A stretch of 47,681 bases of DNA from Photobacterium galatheae (GTDB lineage: Bacteria; Pseudomonadota; Gammaproteobacteria; Enterobacterales; Vibrionaceae): the NCBI RefSeq assembly GCF_000695255.1, contig NZ_JMIB01000024.1, positions 1-47,681 on the forward strand, read 5' to 3'. Below the pieces are notes generated by a model. It ran no database searches and was not told the DNA's origin. It saw only the letters and a program-made list of their open reading frames with translations. Below, in pieces: positions 8,588-19,254 of this stretch (positions are counted from its first letter, which is position 1; each line of letters opens with the position of its first letter). A program made the position numbers and the translations under genes.

Positions 8588-11164
8588 ATGCAAGAACAAT
8601 ACCGTCCTCAGGACATTGAACAGAAAGTTCAAGAACATTGGGACAACAATAAAACCTTTGTTGTAAGTGAAGACCCGAATAAAGAGAAGTTCTACTGTCT
8701 CTCGATGTTCCCTTATCCAAGCGGACGACTTCACATGGGTCATGTTCGTAACTACACCATCGGTGATGTCATCTCTCGCTACCAGCGCCTGCAGGGCAAA
8801 AACGTCATGCAGCCAATCGGCTGGGATGCCTTCGGCCTGCCTGCTGAAAACGCCGCCGTGAAAAACAACACAGCGCCGGCACCTTGGACATACGAAAACA
8901 TCGACTACATGAAGAACCAGCTGAAACTGCTGGGCTTCGGTTACGACTGGAACCGTGAATTTGCCACTTGTACTCCAGAATACTACCGCTGGGAACAAGA
9001 GTTCTTTACCAAGTTGTACAACAAAGGCCTGGTTTACAAGAAGACCTCTTCTGTGAACTGGTGTCCGAACGACCAGACCGTACTGGCAAACGAACAGGTT
9101 GAAGACGGCTGCTGCTGGCGCTGTGACACACCTGTTGAACAAAAAGAAATCCCGCAGTGGTTCATCAAGATCACCGCTTATGCTCAGGAGCTGCTGGACG
9201 ATCTGGATAATCTGGAAGGCTGGCCTGACATGGTGAAAACCATGCAGCGCAACTGGATCGGCCGTTCCGAAGGGGTAGAACTGTCTTTCGAAGTGGAAGG
9301 TCAGAATGCACCGCTGGAAGTCTATACCACCCGTCCGGACACCCTGATGGGTGTGACCTACGTGGGCATCGCAGCGGGCCACCCACTGGCTGAGCTGGCG
9401 GCACAAAACAACCCTGAACTGGCTGCGTTCATCGAGGAATGTAAAAACACCAAGGTTGCTGAAGCTGAACTGGCTACCATGGAGAAAAAAGGCATGGCCA
9501 CCGGCCTGTATGCCATCCACCCGCTGAACGGCCGCCGTGTTCCGGTTTACGTCGCGAACTTTGTGCTGATGGATTACGGTACAGGTGCCGTGATGGCTGT
9601 GCCGGCCCACGATCAGCGTGATTTCGAATTCGCGACCAAGTATGGTCTGGACATTGTGCCTGTGATCAAACCGGCTGACGGCAGCGAGCTGGACATCAGC
9701 GAAGCCGCTTACACTGAGAAAGGCGTGCTGTTTGACTCAGGTGAATTCGATGGTCTGGACTTCCAGGCAGCATTCGATGCCATCGCAGCGAAACTGGAAG
9801 CTGAAGGCAAAGGCAAGAAAACCGTGAACTTCCGTCTGCGTGACTGGGGTGTTTCCCGTCAGCGCTACTGGGGTGCCCCTATCCCAATGGTCACCACTGA
9901 AGACGGCGAAGTACATCCGGTGCCAGCCGATCAGCTGCCGGTGATCCTGCCGGAAGATGTCGTGATGGACGGCGTCACCAGCCCGATTAAAGCAGATAAA
10001 AGCTGGGCAGAAACGACCTTCAACGGTGCGCCTGCACTGCGTGAAACCGATACTTTCGACACCTTTATGGAGTCGTCCTGGTACTACGCACGTTACTGCT
10101 CGCCACAAGCGGATGAAATGCTGGACTCTGATGCTGCCAACTACTGGCTGCCGGTTGACCAGTACATCGGGGGGATTGAGCACGCGTGTATGCACCTGCT
10201 GTATTCCCGCTTCTTCCATAAACTGCTGCGCGACAGCGGTATGGTCACCAGCGACGAGCCATTCAAGCAACTGCTGTGTCAGGGCATGGTACTGGCAGAT
10301 GCCTTCTACTATACCAATGACAAAGGTGCCAAAGTTTGGGTCTCCCCGACAGATGTAACGCTGGATCGCGATGAGAAAGGCCGCATCACCAAAGCAACCG
10401 ATATGGATGGCAACGCGCTGGTGCATTCCGGCATGACCAAGATGTCCAAATCGAAGAACAACGGTATCGACCCGCAGGAAATGGTCGATAAGTACGGTGC
10501 AGATACCGTGCGTCTGTTCATGATGTTTGCTTCCCCGGCGGATATGACGTTGGAATGGCAGGAATCTGGGGTTGAAGGAGCTAACCGCTTCCTGAAGCGT
10601 GTCTGGAAACTGGTCTTTGAACATACAGCAAAAGGTGCGGTCGAAGCACTGGATGCTTCAGCACTGAGCGCCGATCAGAAAGCCCTGCGCCGTGACGTTC
10701 ACAAAACCATTGCCAAAGTGAGTGATGACATTGGCCGTCGTCAGACGTTCAATACAGCCATTGCTGCTATCATGGAGCTGATGAACAAGCTGGGTAAAGC
10801 ACCGCAGGAAACAGCTCAGGATCGTGCCCTGCTGGACGAAGCCCTGAAGGCTGTGGTTCGGATGCTGTACCCAATTACCCCGCACATCAGCTTCGAGCTG
10901 TGGCATGCGCTGGGTGAGTCTGATGTTGACCAGGCGGAGTGGCCTGTGGCTGACGAGAAAGCCATGATCGAAGATGAGAAGCTGATCATCGTTCAGGTCA
11001 ATGGCAAACTGCGTGCCAAACTGACGGTCGCCGCCGATGCTGACAAAGATCAGGTTGAGGCCATAGCATTGTCTGACGAGAACGTTTCGAAATTCACCGA
11101 CGATAAAACCATTCGTAAGGTGATTTACGTGCCGGGCAAGCTGCTGAACATCGTTGCCAACTAA
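8588..11164 (+). CDS. leuS: Leucyl-tRNA synthetase
   Basis: A class I aminoacyl-tRNA synthetase that charges tRNA-Leu, including the isoacceptors encoded at the left end of this window. The chosen ATG gives MQEQYRP, the conserved N terminus, and 858 residues; 19 further in-frame residues upstream are not conserved. The HIGH motif is HMGH at residues 49-52, the KMSKS signature lies near 620, and the CP1 editing domain contains [14 protein letters not shown]. The sequence is especially close to Vibrio LeuS as I recall it. First gene before lptE and holA. Confidence 0.98.
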   Translation: MQEQYRPQDIEQKVQEHWDNNKTFVVSEDPNKEKFYCLSMFPYPSGRLHMGHVRNYTIGDVISRYQRLQGKNVMQPIGWDAFGLPAENAAVKNNTAPAPWTYENIDYMKNQLKLLGFGYDWNREFATCTPEYYRWEQEFFTKLYNKGLVYKKTSSVNWCPNDQTVLANEQVEDGCCWRCDTPVEQKEIPQWFIKITAYAQELLDDLDNLEGWPDMVKTMQRNWIGRSEGVELSFEVEGQNAPLEVYTTRPDTLMGVTYVGIAAGHPLAELAAQNNPELAAFIEECKNTKVAEAELATMEKKGMATGLYAIHPLNGRRVPVYVANFVLMDYGTGAVMAVPAHDQRDFEFATKYGLDIVPVIKPADGSELDISEAAYTEKGVLFDSGEFDGLDFQAAFDAIAAKLEAEGKGKKTVNFRLRDWGVSRQRYWGAPIPMVTTEDGEVHPVPADQLPVILPEDVVMDGVTSPIKADKSWAETTFNGAPALRETDTFDTFMESSWYYARYCSPQADEMLDSDAANYWLPVDQYIGGIEHACMHLLYSRFFHKLLRDSGMVTSDEPFKQLLCQGMVLADAFYYTNDKGAKVWVSPTDVTLDRDEKGRITKATDMDGNALVHSGMTKMSKSKNNGIDPQEMVDKYGADTVRLFMMFASPADMTLEWQESGVEGANRFLKRVWKLVFEHTAKGAVEALDASALSADQKALRRDVHKTIAKVSDDIGRRQTFNTAIAAIMELMNKLGKAPQETAQDRALLDEALKAVVRMLYPITPHISFELWHALGESDVDQAEWPVADEKAMIEDEKLIIVQVNGKLRAKLTVAADADKDQVEAIALSDENVSKFTDDKTIRKVIYVPGKLLNIVAN

Positions 11165-11179
11165 TTCAGGCAAACGAAC

Positions 11180-11210
11180 AACGCCTTCCTCCGGGAAGGC
11201 GTTTTCTCTT
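11180..11210 (+). terminator. Terminator or attenuator after leuS
   Basis: AACGCCTTCC-TCCG-GGAAGGCGTT forms a 10-bp stem followed by TTCTCTTTT. lptE starts only 36 bp further on with no obvious promoter in between, so this probably acts as a partial terminator that lowers lptE-holA expression relative to leuS. Confidence 0.75.
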
Positions 11211-11245
11211 TTACCTCTGTTGCTATTAAACAAGGAGTAGACACG

Positions 11246-11875
11246 GTGAGCACCGCTTCATCCCTACTGTCCCGTTTTCGTCTGGTCATTATCGCTGTGC
11301 TGGCACTGACAACCACCGCCTGTGGTTTCCACCTGCGTGGGAATTACATGCTGCCCGACGACATTGCCCGCCTGTCTCTGACCAGTTTTGATCAATACGG
11401 CCCGCTGACCCGTATGGTCAAGTCTCAGTTTAAGCTGCATGGCATCGAAGCAGTACCGCCATCGGCTCAGATCCCGAATCTGCATCTGCTCAGCGAATCT
11501 CAGGGAGAGCGTACACTCTCGCTGTACCAAAACAGCCGGGCAGCTGAATACGAACTGACGTATACCGTGAACTATCAGGTTGTTGTGCCGGAAAAAGGCG
11601 CAAAGCGTTTTACCACCAAGGTCAACCGCAGCTTTCTGGACAACCCGCTGACTGCACTGGCAAAGTCGGTCGAACGCGACATGCTGCTGGATGAAATGCG
11701 CCAGCAGGCCGCCCGCCAGATCATGCGCCAGCTGGCTCGTCTGACCGCCGATCTCAATCAGATAGACACTGAGACTGAAAACGTACAGGGCGTATCCACG
11801 ATTGAAACGGAAACGGATGCCGACAAACAGGCAGCAGAGCAGCTTTTTGAGACCAAAGGCACTGTTGCACAATGA
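11246..11875 (+). CDS. lptE: LPS-assembly lipoprotein LptE
   Basis: An outer-membrane lipoprotein (formerly RlpB) that plugs the LptD barrel in LPS export. It has 209 residues, with a signal peptide ending at C26 (TTTAC-GFHLRG). The GFHLRG start of the mature protein is characteristic. The C-terminal ~35 residues extend past the E. coli protein and are acidic and Gln/Glu/Thr-rich. The start is GTG, with AAGGAG well placed at 11232-11237. The stop overlaps holA (ATGA). Confidence 0.92.
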   Translation: MSTASSLLSRFRLVIIAVLALTTTACGFHLRGNYMLPDDIARLSLTSFDQYGPLTRMVKSQFKLHGIEAVPPSAQIPNLHLLSESQGERTLSLYQNSRAAEYELTYTVNYQVVVPEKGAKRFTTKVNRSFLDNPLTALAKSVERDMLLDEMRQQAARQIMRQLARLTADLNQIDTETENVQGVSTIETETDADKQAAEQLFETKGTVAQ

Positions 11876-12897
11876 GGATCTACCCGGAACAACTGAGTGA
11901 GCGGTTAAAACAAGGATTATCAACCGCTTACCTGCTGTCTGGCAACGAGCCGCTCTTACTGCAGGAAACGTCGGACAGCCTCAGACAGAAAGCCAAAGCG
12001 GAAGGCTTCCTTGAGCGTCACAGCTACACCATTGATAACCAGCTCGACTGGCATGAGGTTCTGGATAACTGTCAGGCACTGAGCCTATTCTCAAACCGTC
12101 AGATCATAGAGCTGACGCTGCCGGACAATGGACTCAATGCCAATCAGGCAAAATCACTGCAAACGGTGATTGATGCACTGCACCCGGATATTCTGTTACT
12201 GGTATTCGGCCCCCGTCTGAATAAAAAGCAGGAAAGCAGCGCCTGGTTCAAAGCACTGACAGCACTGGGCATTTACGTCCCCTGTAATACACCGGATGCC
12301 CGTCAGTTACCCCGATTCATTCAACAACGCTGCCAACAGCTTGGACTGAACGCCGATGCCGAATCGATCCAGCTACTGGCCCAGTGGCATGAAGGCAACC
12401 TGTTAGCGCTCACACAAAGCCTGTACAAACTCACCCTGATTTATCCGGACAATACACTGACAGTCCCGCGTATTCAGGATGCGCTGAGCCGGCACAACCA
12501 CTATACCCCCTTCCAGTTACTGGATGCCCTGCTGGCCGGACAGGCGAAACGCAGCCAGCGAATCCTTCGTCAGCTGGAAGCAGAAGGTGTCGAAGCGATC
12601 ATCATTCTGCGGACACTACAGCGTGAACTGACCCAGCTATACCGAATGCAGGAAATGGGACGACAAGGGACTCCCCTGAACCGGATCTTTGAAAATTTCC
12701 GGGTCTGGCAAAGCCGGCGCGAGCTTTACGTTGGCGCCCTGCACCGTCTGCCTTTACCTACGCTACTCCAGGCACTCCACCTGCTTGCCCAGTTGGAACG
12801 ACAGGTGAAAACAGACTTCAACAGCCATATCTGGTCTGGATTAAGCACCCTAAGCACGCTGATGTGTGGCCTGAACAGAGGATTGCCGTTGCTTTGA
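11872..12897 (+). CDS. holA: DNA polymerase III delta subunit
   Basis: The delta subunit opens the beta sliding clamp and is the 'wrench' of the clamp-loader complex. It has 341 residues (E. coli 343) with an N-terminal AAA+-like fold lacking a Walker A motif, as expected for delta. Its ATG lies inside the lptE stop (ATGA), so the two are coupled. In E. coli nadD and cobC follow; here 184 non-coding bases lead straight to rsfS. Confidence 0.95.
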   Translation: MRIYPEQLSERLKQGLSTAYLLSGNEPLLLQETSDSLRQKAKAEGFLERHSYTIDNQLDWHEVLDNCQALSLFSNRQIIELTLPDNGLNANQAKSLQTVIDALHPDILLLVFGPRLNKKQESSAWFKALTALGIYVPCNTPDARQLPRFIQQRCQQLGLNADAESIQLLAQWHEGNLLALTQSLYKLTLIYPDNTLTVPRIQDALSRHNHYTPFQLLDALLAGQAKRSQRILRQLEAEGVEAIIILRTLQRELTQLYRMQEMGRQGTPLNRIFENFRVWQSRRELYVGALHRLPLPTLLQALHLLAQLERQVKTDFNSHIWSGLSTLSTLMCGLNRGLPLL

Positions 12898-12973
12898 GCA
12901 AGGCAAATTATTGTTAAATCTGGCTACTGCTCAAAAAAACAACCTCCGCAAGCCCGGCAAAGCGCAGCACCGA

Positions 12974-13002
12974 TTGAGCATGCGATACTCCGGCGTTAAA
13001 AT
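12974..13002 (+). promoter_or_regulatory. Sigma-70-like promoter of the rsfS-rlpA operon
   Basis: TTGAGC (12974-12979), a 17-bp spacer and TAAAAT (12997-13002) match the consensus at 4 of 6 and 5 of 6 positions with ideal spacing. It would start transcription near 13009, 73 bp upstream of rsfS, and could drive rsfS-rlmH-mrdA-mrdB-rlpA. Confidence 0.6.
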
Positions 13003-13081
13003 GTGAACCCGATCGGCTCATCCGACTCTAACAAACAGAGCCTGTTCACCCGGAATGCAAACTGAAATGAGGGAGACCCTT

Positions 13082-13399
13082 TTGCAGGTACAAGAACTAC
13101 ACGACTTTATCATTGATAAAATTGATGACATGAAAGCGCAGGACATCGTCACCCTGGATGTCCGCGGTAAATCCAGCATTACTGATCTCATGGTCGTTTG
13201 CACCGGCACCTCGAACCGACACGTTGCCTCGATTGCTGATAATGTCAATAAAGCCTCCAAGCTCATCGATTTTCCACCCTTTGGTATCAGCGGTGAAGAA
13301 GACGGCGAGTGGGTTGTCGTCGATATGGGGAGCGTGATGCTGCACATCATGCAGGAAGATGCCCGACAGCTTTATCAATTAGAAAAGCTCTGGGGCTGA
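13082..13399 (+). CDS. rsfS: Ribosomal silencing factor RsfS
   Basis: RsfS (YbeB, Iojap family) binds ribosomal protein uL14 and blocks subunit joining when nutrients are short. I choose TTG at 13082: AGGGAG at 13070-13075 is well placed, and the product is then 105 residues, the E. coli length, starting MQVQELHDFIIDKIDD. An ATG at 13055 would add 9 non-conserved residues. It is 7 bp upstream of rlmH, the usual partner. Confidence 0.93.
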   Translation: MQVQELHDFIIDKIDDMKAQDIVTLDVRGKSSITDLMVVCTGTSNRHVASIADNVNKASKLIDFPPFGISGEEDGEWVVVDMGSVMLHIMQEDARQLYQLEKLWG

Positions 13400-13406
13400 A
13401 TGACAG

Positions 13407-13877
13407 ATGAAGTTACAACTGATTGCTGTCGGCACCAAAATGCCCAAATGGGTAGAAACCGGCTTTGAAGAATACCGACGCCGTTTTCCCAAAGACATGC
13501 CACTGGAACTGATTGAGATTCCGGCAGGAAAACGTGGCAAAAATGCAGACATTGCACGTATTCTTCAAAAAGAAGGGGAAGCCATGCTGGCCGCAGTGGC
13601 CAAAGGCAACCGCATCGTCACGCTGGATATTCCCGGAAAGCGCTGGGATACCGAGCAACTTGCCGGACAACTGGAAAGCTGGAAGCTGGACGGGCGTGAT
13701 GTCTCGATTCTGATCGGCGGACCTGAAGGTCTGGCACCAGCGTGTAAGGCCGCGGCAGAACAAAGCTGGTCACTGTCTCCGTTAACACTGCCACACCCTC
13801 TCGTGCGTATCGTGATGGCGGAAAGCCTGTACCGGGCATGGAGCATCACGGCCAATCATCCATACCACAGGGAATAA
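13407..13877 (+). CDS. rlmH: 23S rRNA pseudouridine-1915 N3-methyltransferase
   Basis: A SPOUT-class methyltransferase that acts on pseudouridine 1915 of 23S rRNA on the assembled 70S ribosome. It has 156 residues (E. coli 155). The C-terminal half carries the trefoil-knot AdoMet site: ILIGGPEGL at 101-109 and the [17 protein letters not shown] segment from 123. Second gene of the operon; 6 bp separate it from mrdA. Confidence 0.97.
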   Translation: MKLQLIAVGTKMPKWVETGFEEYRRRFPKDMPLELIEIPAGKRGKNADIARILQKEGEAMLAAVAKGNRIVTLDIPGKRWDTEQLAGQLESWKLDGRDVSILIGGPEGLAPACKAAAEQSWSLSPLTLPHPLVRIVMAESLYRAWSITANHPYHRE

Positions 13878-13883
13878 ACCGGC

Positions 13884-15830
13884 ATGCGCAAGAAGCGACT
13901 TCAGATCCGCGATCATCAGTCAGAATCGTCTCTCTTTTTCCGACGTGCCATCGTCTCCTTTGCCGGTATCCTTGTCTTGATTGGTGTCTTGATTGCCAAC
14001 TTGTATCATATTCAAGTCAGCGAGTTTGATGATTACCAGACGCGCTCCAATGACAACCGAATCAAAGTTGTTCCGGTCGCTCCAAACCGGGGGATGATTT
14101 ACGACCGTAACGGCGTGCTACTTGCCGAGAACCGGCCCGTGTATTCCCTGGAAGTCGTAACTGAAAAAGTTCCGTCGCTGGACGATTCCCTGGAACGGCT
14201 CAGAGCCTTGCTGGGCATCACGGATGAAGAAATTGAGCGCTTCGAAAAAGAACGCCGCCGCACACGCCGTTTCAACTCGGTTCCATTACGCAACCAGCTC
14301 ACTGAAAAAGAAGTCGCGCTGTTCTCTGTCAATCAACACCGTTTCCCCGGTGTTGAAGTCAAAGCCTATCTGAAGCGTTATTACCCGTATGGCGATGCCC
14401 TGACCCATGTACTGGGCTATGTTGCCAAAATCAATGATCGTGATTTAGACATGCTGGATCGTCAGGGCCACCTGAACAACTATAAGGCGACCCGGGATAT
14501 CGGCAAACTCGGGATTGAAAAATACTACGAAGAAATGCTGCACGGCACCTCGGGTTATCAGGAAGTCGAAGTGAACAGCCGGGGTCGTGTTATTCGTACG
14601 CTGAAATATGTCCCGCCGGTTCCAGGAAAAGATATCCGCCTGAATTTGGATATTGATCTGCAGCTCTATGTTCAGCAACTGCTGACCGAGAAAAAAGTCG
14701 ATCCGGACACCGGCAAAGAATTTATCAAACCTAAACGTGGCTCCGTCGTCGTGCTGGATCCGAAAGATTCTTCTGTTCTGGCGATGGTCTCCAGCCCGAG
14801 CTATGACCCGAACCTCTTTGTTCATGGTATTTCCGGCAAAGCATACCGGGAATTGCTGAATGATAAAGACAGGCCCCTGGTGAACCGAGTCACCCTGGGG
14901 ATTTATCCACCCGCATCAACCGTCAAACCGGCCATCGCCGTCGCAGCTTTATCTGAAGGTGTGATCACCACCAGCACCACACGGAATGACCCAGGATTCT
15001 GGAAAATTCCAAACTCCAAGAGCCGGCCATTCCGTGACTGGCTGCGCTGGGGACACGGCAAGGTCAGCATTCATAAAGCGATTGAAGAATCGGTAGATAC
15101 CTTTTTCTACCAGATCGCCTATGACATGGGGATAGACCGCCTGTCTTCCTGGATGAGCAAATTCGGTTACGGTGAATACACTGGCATTGATATCTACGAA
15201 GAAAGCAAAGCCAACATGCCAACCCGGGAATGGAAACAGGCTCGATTCCGCCAGCCCTGGTATCAGGGCGATACAATTCCAGTCGGGATTGGTCAGGGCT
15301 ACTGGACCGCGACCCCATTGCAGATTGCCAAAGCGACGACAGTTCTGGTGAACAATGGTGCGGTTCGTGCCCCTCATTTGCTGAAAGATATTATTGGGCC
15401 AGAAGGCGAAACACCGGCCAAGTACGAAGTCTTCCCGCCGGTCACTGGCGTGGAACCAAAATACTGGCAGGTTGCGAAAGACGGCATGTACCGCGTACTC
15501 TTCGGCACCCGGGGGACAGCACGTCGTGCTTTCTACGGCGCTGAGTATAAGGCCGGCGGTAAATCAGGCTCTGCGCAGGTTTTCGGTTTGGCTGAAGATG
15601 AAGAATATAACGCGGAAGAGCTGGAAGAGCACTTGCGAGATCACGCACTGTTTACGGCTTTCGCACCTTTTGAGAATCCGCAGGTTGTGGTTGCCATGGT
15701 GCTGGAGAACGCCGGTGGCGGTTCCAGAAACGGTGGTCCGGTCGCCCGACAGATCTTCGATCACATGTTACTGGATCACCGTGATGAACATGACACCAAC
15801 AAATCAACACTTGCCGAGGTAACACGATGA
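13884..15830 (+). CDS. mrdA: Penicillin-binding protein 2, elongasome transpeptidase
   Basis: The class B transpeptidase of the rod complex; it cross-links peptidoglycan during cell elongation. It has 648 residues (E. coli 633). One membrane anchor lies at about 21-41, then a pedestal domain and a transpeptidase domain. The active-site SxxK is S345-T-V-K348 in YPPASTVKP, the second motif is SVD in ESVDTFFYQ, and the third is KSGS in [11 protein letters not shown] where E. coli has KSGT. A short insertion (about residues 271-284) before RGSVVVLDP lengthens it. It overlaps mrdB by 4 bp. Confidence 0.97.
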   Translation: MRKKRLQIRDHQSESSLFFRRAIVSFAGILVLIGVLIANLYHIQVSEFDDYQTRSNDNRIKVVPVAPNRGMIYDRNGVLLAENRPVYSLEVVTEKVPSLDDSLERLRALLGITDEEIERFEKERRRTRRFNSVPLRNQLTEKEVALFSVNQHRFPGVEVKAYLKRYYPYGDALTHVLGYVAKINDRDLDMLDRQGHLNNYKATRDIGKLGIEKYYEEMLHGTSGYQEVEVNSRGRVIRTLKYVPPVPGKDIRLNLDIDLQLYVQQLLTEKKVDPDTGKEFIKPKRGSVVVLDPKDSSVLAMVSSPSYDPNLFVHGISGKAYRELLNDKDRPLVNRVTLGIYPPASTVKPAIAVAALSEGVITTSTTRNDPGFWKIPNSKSRPFRDWLRWGHGKVSIHKAIEESVDTFFYQIAYDMGIDRLSSWMSKFGYGEYTGIDIYEESKANMPTREWKQARFRQPWYQGDTIPVGIGQGYWTATPLQIAKATTVLVNNGAVRAPHLLKDIIGPEGETPAKYEVFPPVTGVEPKYWQVAKDGMYRVLFGTRGTARRAFYGAEYKAGGKSGSAQVFGLAEDEEYNAEELEEHLRDHALFTAFAPFENPQVVVAMVLENAGGGSRNGGPVARQIFDHMLLDHRDEHDTNKSTLAEVTR

Positions 15831-16948
15831 GTATCATGGCTGCCGCAGGCAGTAAAACGACCCTGAGTGACCGACTTCATATTGATGTACCACTGTTACT
15901 GGGGATCCTGACCCTCATGGGGTTTGCACTGGTGGTCATGTACAGTGCCAGTGGTCAGAATCTGGCCATGATGGAAAGACAGGCTGTCCGGATGCTGCTG
16001 TCATTGGCCATTATGTTCATCCTCGCCCAGATCGCGCCCCGCCACTATGAAGCCTGGGCCCCTTACCTGTTCGGCGTCGGGCTGCTTTTACTGGTCGGTG
16101 TCTTACTGTTCGGAGAAATTTCCAAAGGTGCTCAGCGCTGGCTGGATCTTGGTGTGGTTCGTTTCCAGCCCTCAGAACTGATCAAACTGGCTGTGCCACT
16201 GATGGTCGCCCGGTTTATCGGGAATCATCCGCTGCCGCCCAGCCTGAAGAACATCGTGATCGCCACGCTCATGATTTTTATCCCCACGATTCTGATTGCC
16301 AAACAACCCGATCTGGGTACATCAATCCTGATTGCTGCTTCCGGGGTCTTCGTGCTGTTTTTGTCTGGGATCAGCTGGCGCATCATCATTTTAGCCGGTC
16401 TGCTGGTCGCTGCCTTTATCCCGCTTCTCTGGTTCTTCCTGATGCATGACTACCAGCGCACCCGGGTACTGACTCTGTTCAATCCTGAGTCAGATCCACT
16501 GGGTGCTGGCTATCACATTATCCAGTCAAAAATTGCCATTGGCTCAGGTGGTATCACAGGGAAAGGCTGGCTGCACGGCACTCAGTCACAGCTGGAATTT
16601 CTGCCAGAACGCCATACCGACTTTATCTTTGCCGTGATCGCTGAAGAATGGGGGCTGGCAGGTGTCGTCGGTCTGCTGGCACTCTATGTGTTCATTATTG
16701 GCCGTGGGCTATTGCTGGCAAGCCGCGCTCAAACAGCCTTTGGTCGCATGATGGCAGGCAGTATTGTCCTGAGTTTCTTCGTTTATGTTTTTGTAAACAT
16801 CGGCATGGTCAGTGGTTTACTGCCCGTTGTTGGTGTTCCCCTGCCGCTGGTCAGTTACGGTGGAACCTCCATGGTCACCCTGATGGCAGGCTTTGGAATT
16901 CTGATGTCTATTCACACTCACAGAAAAATGCTGTCTAAGGCGAACTGA
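15827..16948 (+). CDS. mrdB: RodA peptidoglycan glycosyltransferase
   Basis: A SEDS-family integral-membrane protein that polymerises glycan strands together with PBP2. It has 373 residues (E. coli 370) with about ten membrane helices. The conserved [14 protein letters not shown] loop and the C-terminal [12 protein letters not shown] segment identify the family. The ATG overlaps the mrdA stop and its own stop shares one base with the rlpA ATG, so the three genes are tightly coupled. The mrdA context argues for RodA over FtsW. Confidence 0.97.
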   Translation: MSIMAAAGSKTTLSDRLHIDVPLLLGILTLMGFALVVMYSASGQNLAMMERQAVRMLLSLAIMFILAQIAPRHYEAWAPYLFGVGLLLLVGVLLFGEISKGAQRWLDLGVVRFQPSELIKLAVPLMVARFIGNHPLPPSLKNIVIATLMIFIPTILIAKQPDLGTSILIAASGVFVLFLSGISWRIIILAGLLVAAFIPLLWFFLMHDYQRTRVLTLFNPESDPLGAGYHIIQSKIAIGSGGITGKGWLHGTQSQLEFLPERHTDFIFAVIAEEWGLAGVVGLLALYVFIIGRGLLLASRAQTAFGRMMAGSIVLSFFVYVFVNIGMVSGLLPVVGVPLPLVSYGGTSMVTLMAGFGILMSIHTHRKMLSKAN

Positions 16949-17760
16949 TGCGCATTGCTTCTCAATCGATGATTTTCTCTTTGTGCTTCACCTTGCTTCT
17001 GGCCGGGTGTAGCACCACATCCACTTCAGAGCGGTATCAGATCAAAGACGATCGTGCCCCGGACAGTTCACCCACACTGGATCATCTTGAAGATGCCCAG
17101 CCAAGATATGAGACCAAGAGTCTGGCCGGAAATGTGAACTACAAGCTGAATGGCCAGCATTACACGATATTACCGACGGATCAGCCTTTCACTCAGGAAG
17201 GTCTGGCCTCCTGGTATGGCAAGAAGTTCCACGGGCACCAAACCTCAAACGGCGAAATTTACGACATGTACTCCATGACAGCAGCACACAAAACGCTGCC
17301 GCTGCCAAGCTATGTCAAAGTCACAAATAAAAATAACGGTAAAACCGCGATTGTCCGGGTGAACGACCGCGGCCCATTCCACGAAGGGCGAATTATTGAC
17401 CTGAGTATGGCTGCCGCAACCAAACTGGATGTGATCGGCCATGGCACCGCTCCTGTCAGTATTGAACTGATCCAGATGCCCAAACCTGATACAGCTGAGT
17501 GGCACAGTGCCAACCCGAGATGGTTTTTCGTCCAGCTTGCTGCTTTTAGCGATCTGAGCAAAGCTCAGGCTGCTGCTCAGAAACTCAAAGCTGAATTCAA
17601 CACCGATGTTGAGCTGAAAAAAGCGACCTCCGCAGCCATCTACCGACTGCGTCTGGGACCATTTCTGGACTCACAGAAGGCTGAGCAATTGCGAGATCAG
17701 GCAAGAACTTCACAGTTTCCGGAAGCTTTTGTGGTCTCAGAGCTGCGCGAGTTGAACTAA
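16948..17760 (+). CDS. rlpA: Septal-ring lytic transglycosylase RlpA
   Basis: A 270-residue lipoprotein with lipobox LLLAGC (C21). A double-psi beta-barrel domain lies at about 80-170 (GLASWYGKKFHGHQTSNGE through VRVNDRGPF), and a SPOR domain at about 190-266 that binds denuded glycan at the septum. In Pseudomonas aeruginosa RlpA is a lytic transglycosylase for stem-less glycan; whether this one is active is inference, though the acidic residues of the barrel motif are present. Last gene of the operon. Confidence 0.93.
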   Translation: MRIASQSMIFSLCFTLLLAGCSTTSTSERYQIKDDRAPDSSPTLDHLEDAQPRYETKSLAGNVNYKLNGQHYTILPTDQPFTQEGLASWYGKKFHGHQTSNGEIYDMYSMTAAHKTLPLPSYVKVTNKNNGKTAIVRVNDRGPFHEGRIIDLSMAAATKLDVIGHGTAPVSIELIQMPKPDTAEWHSANPRWFFVQLAAFSDLSKAQAAAQKLKAEFNTDVELKKATSAAIYRLRLGPFLDSQKAEQLRDQARTSQFPEAFVVSELRELN

Positions 17761-17861
17761 TTTGCCAACCTCAAGTCTGACAAAAGAATGTAAAAATTTC
17801 TCAAGATTCCTGTATGGCCCATTATATCGACAGGTTGAGAACTGTTTATCAGGACTCAATC

Positions 17862-17870
17862 TGCTATAGT
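17862..17870 (+). promoter_or_regulatory. Extended -10 promoter element of dacA
   Basis: TGC-TATAGT is an extended -10 (TGn plus a hexamer matching 5 of 6). No convincing -35 is seen, which fits an extended -10 promoter. The start site would be near 17877, about 34 bp before the dacA ATG. Confidence 0.5.
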
Positions 17871-17910
17871 GGTTCCAATTTTGTTATCCGCAATCCAAGT
17901 AACAACTATC

Positions 17911-19086
17911 ATGAATAAATCTGCTGCATTTTTTCGCTCTGTCACAATCTCTGCCGTATTGGTGACAAGCCTTTCCGCGACAGCGGCTCCAGCCGTTGTT
18001 CCAGAAGCCCCGCAGATAGCCGCGAAAGGTTATGTCCTGATGGATTACCATTCAGGAAAAATTCTGGCCGGACAAAATGAATACCAGAAGCTGCCGCCTG
18101 CGAGCCTGACCAAAATGATGACCAGCTATGTCATTGGCCAGGAAATCAAACGCGGTAACATCTCTATGGATGATACAGTGGTGATCAGTAAGAATGCCTG
18201 GGCAAAAAACTTCCCTGGGTCATCCAAAATGTTCATCGAAGTCGGCAGTGAAGTCAAAGTGGCTGACCTCAACCGCGGGATCATCATTCAATCTGGCAAT
18301 GATGCTTGTGTTGCCATGGCTGAGCATGTTGCCGGCTCTGAAGACTCTTTTGTTGATTTGATGAACGGCTGGGCAAAAACGCTGGGGATGGATTCAACCC
18401 ATTTTGCCAACGTACACGGCCTGGATAATCCAAATCTGATGACCACCCCTTATGATATGGCGCTGCTGGCTCAGGGCCTGATCCGTGACGTGCCGGACGA
18501 GTTTGCAATCTACAAGGAAAAATCCTTCCGATATAACGGCATTGAACAGTTCAACCGAAACAGCCTGCTGTGGGATAAGAGCCTGAATGTCGATGGCCTG
18601 AAAACTGGCCATACAGACAATGCAGGCTACAGTCTGGTCAGTACCGCCACCGAAGGCCAGATGCGTCTGATCGCTGTGGTGATGGGCACCAAAAATGCCA
18701 ACGCCCGGAAAGCTGAAAGTAAAAAGCTGTTGAACTATGGCTTCCGTTTTTTCGAAACTGTTTCGCCGCATAAAGCCAATGAAACCTTTGTGACTGAAAA
18801 AGTCTGGATGGGTGACATTGACGAAGTCTCTCTGGGTGTCAATCAGGATACGTACGTCACCCTGCCGCGTGGCTCCGTCAAAGATCTGAAAGCCAACTTT
18901 GTCCTGGAAAAAGAGTTGAAAGCGCCAATTCATCAAGGCGATGTTGTCGGGAAACTGTACTACCGCCTGGGCGAAGAAGATGTTGCAGAATACCCGCTGC
19001 TTGCACTGAATGATGTCAATCAGGGAGGTATTTTCAGCCGTCTGATTGATTATATCGTCCTGTTGTTTAAGGGCTGGTTGAGCTAA
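17911..19086 (+). CDS. dacA: D-alanyl-D-alanine carboxypeptidase (PBP5 family)
   Basis: A low-molecular-weight penicillin-binding protein that trims the terminal D-Ala of peptidoglycan pentapeptides. From the ATG giving MNKSAAFFRS it has 391 residues (E. coli 403); an earlier in-frame start would put extra residues ahead of the signal peptide. Signal peptide about 1-26. Motifs are S65-L-T-K68, SGN at 128-130 and KTG at 231-233. The C-terminal FSRLIDYIVLLFKGWLS is the amphipathic helix that holds it on the outer face of the inner membrane. Confidence 0.95.
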   Translation: MNKSAAFFRSVTISAVLVTSLSATAAPAVVPEAPQIAAKGYVLMDYHSGKILAGQNEYQKLPPASLTKMMTSYVIGQEIKRGNISMDDTVVISKNAWAKNFPGSSKMFIEVGSEVKVADLNRGIIIQSGNDACVAMAEHVAGSEDSFVDLMNGWAKTLGMDSTHFANVHGLDNPNLMTTPYDMALLAQGLIRDVPDEFAIYKEKSFRYNGIEQFNRNSLLWDKSLNVDGLKTGHTDNAGYSLVSTATEGQMRLIAVVMGTKNANARKAESKKLLNYGFRFFETVSPHKANETFVTEKVWMGDIDEVSLGVNQDTYVTLPRGSVKDLKANFVLEKELKAPIHQGDVVGKLYYRLGEEDVAEYPLLALNDVNQGGIFSRLIDYIVLLFKGWLS

Positions 19087-19099
19087 TCGCTTCCACATG

Positions 19100-19133
19100 A
19101 AAAAGGACAGCCATGTTGTCCTTTTTCTTTTTG
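19100..19133 (+). terminator. Intrinsic terminator of dacA
   Basis: AAAAAGGACA and TGTCCTTTTT pair over 10 bp around a 7-nt loop and are followed by CTTTTTG. It separates dacA from ybeD. Confidence 0.85.
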
Positions 19134-19179
19134 CTCGATTCATGACCTTATTCGCACCATCCCGTTCCCTTGACATGAC

Positions 19180-19208
19180 TTGTGTTATGGACGGCGAGCC
19201 ATTAATAT
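19180..19208 (+). promoter_or_regulatory. Possible promoter of ybeD
   Basis: TTGTGT, a 17-bp spacer and TAATAT lie 46 bp upstream of the ybeD ATG. A perfect TTGACA at 19170-19175 lies nearby, but no -10 is correctly spaced from it. Confidence 0.3.
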
Positions 19209-19254
19209 GCTGCCCTTAATTGTGATACACCGCATACCTTTCCGGGAGTTCAGC

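Noticed and set aside
8582..9610. A 342-codon minus-strand open frame opposite leuS
   Set aside because: It is antisense to the conserved catalytic domain of leuS and resembles no family.
19170..19175. Perfect TTGACA upstream of ybeD
   Set aside because: No -10 hexamer lies 15-19 bp downstream, so I do not call it a promoter by itself.
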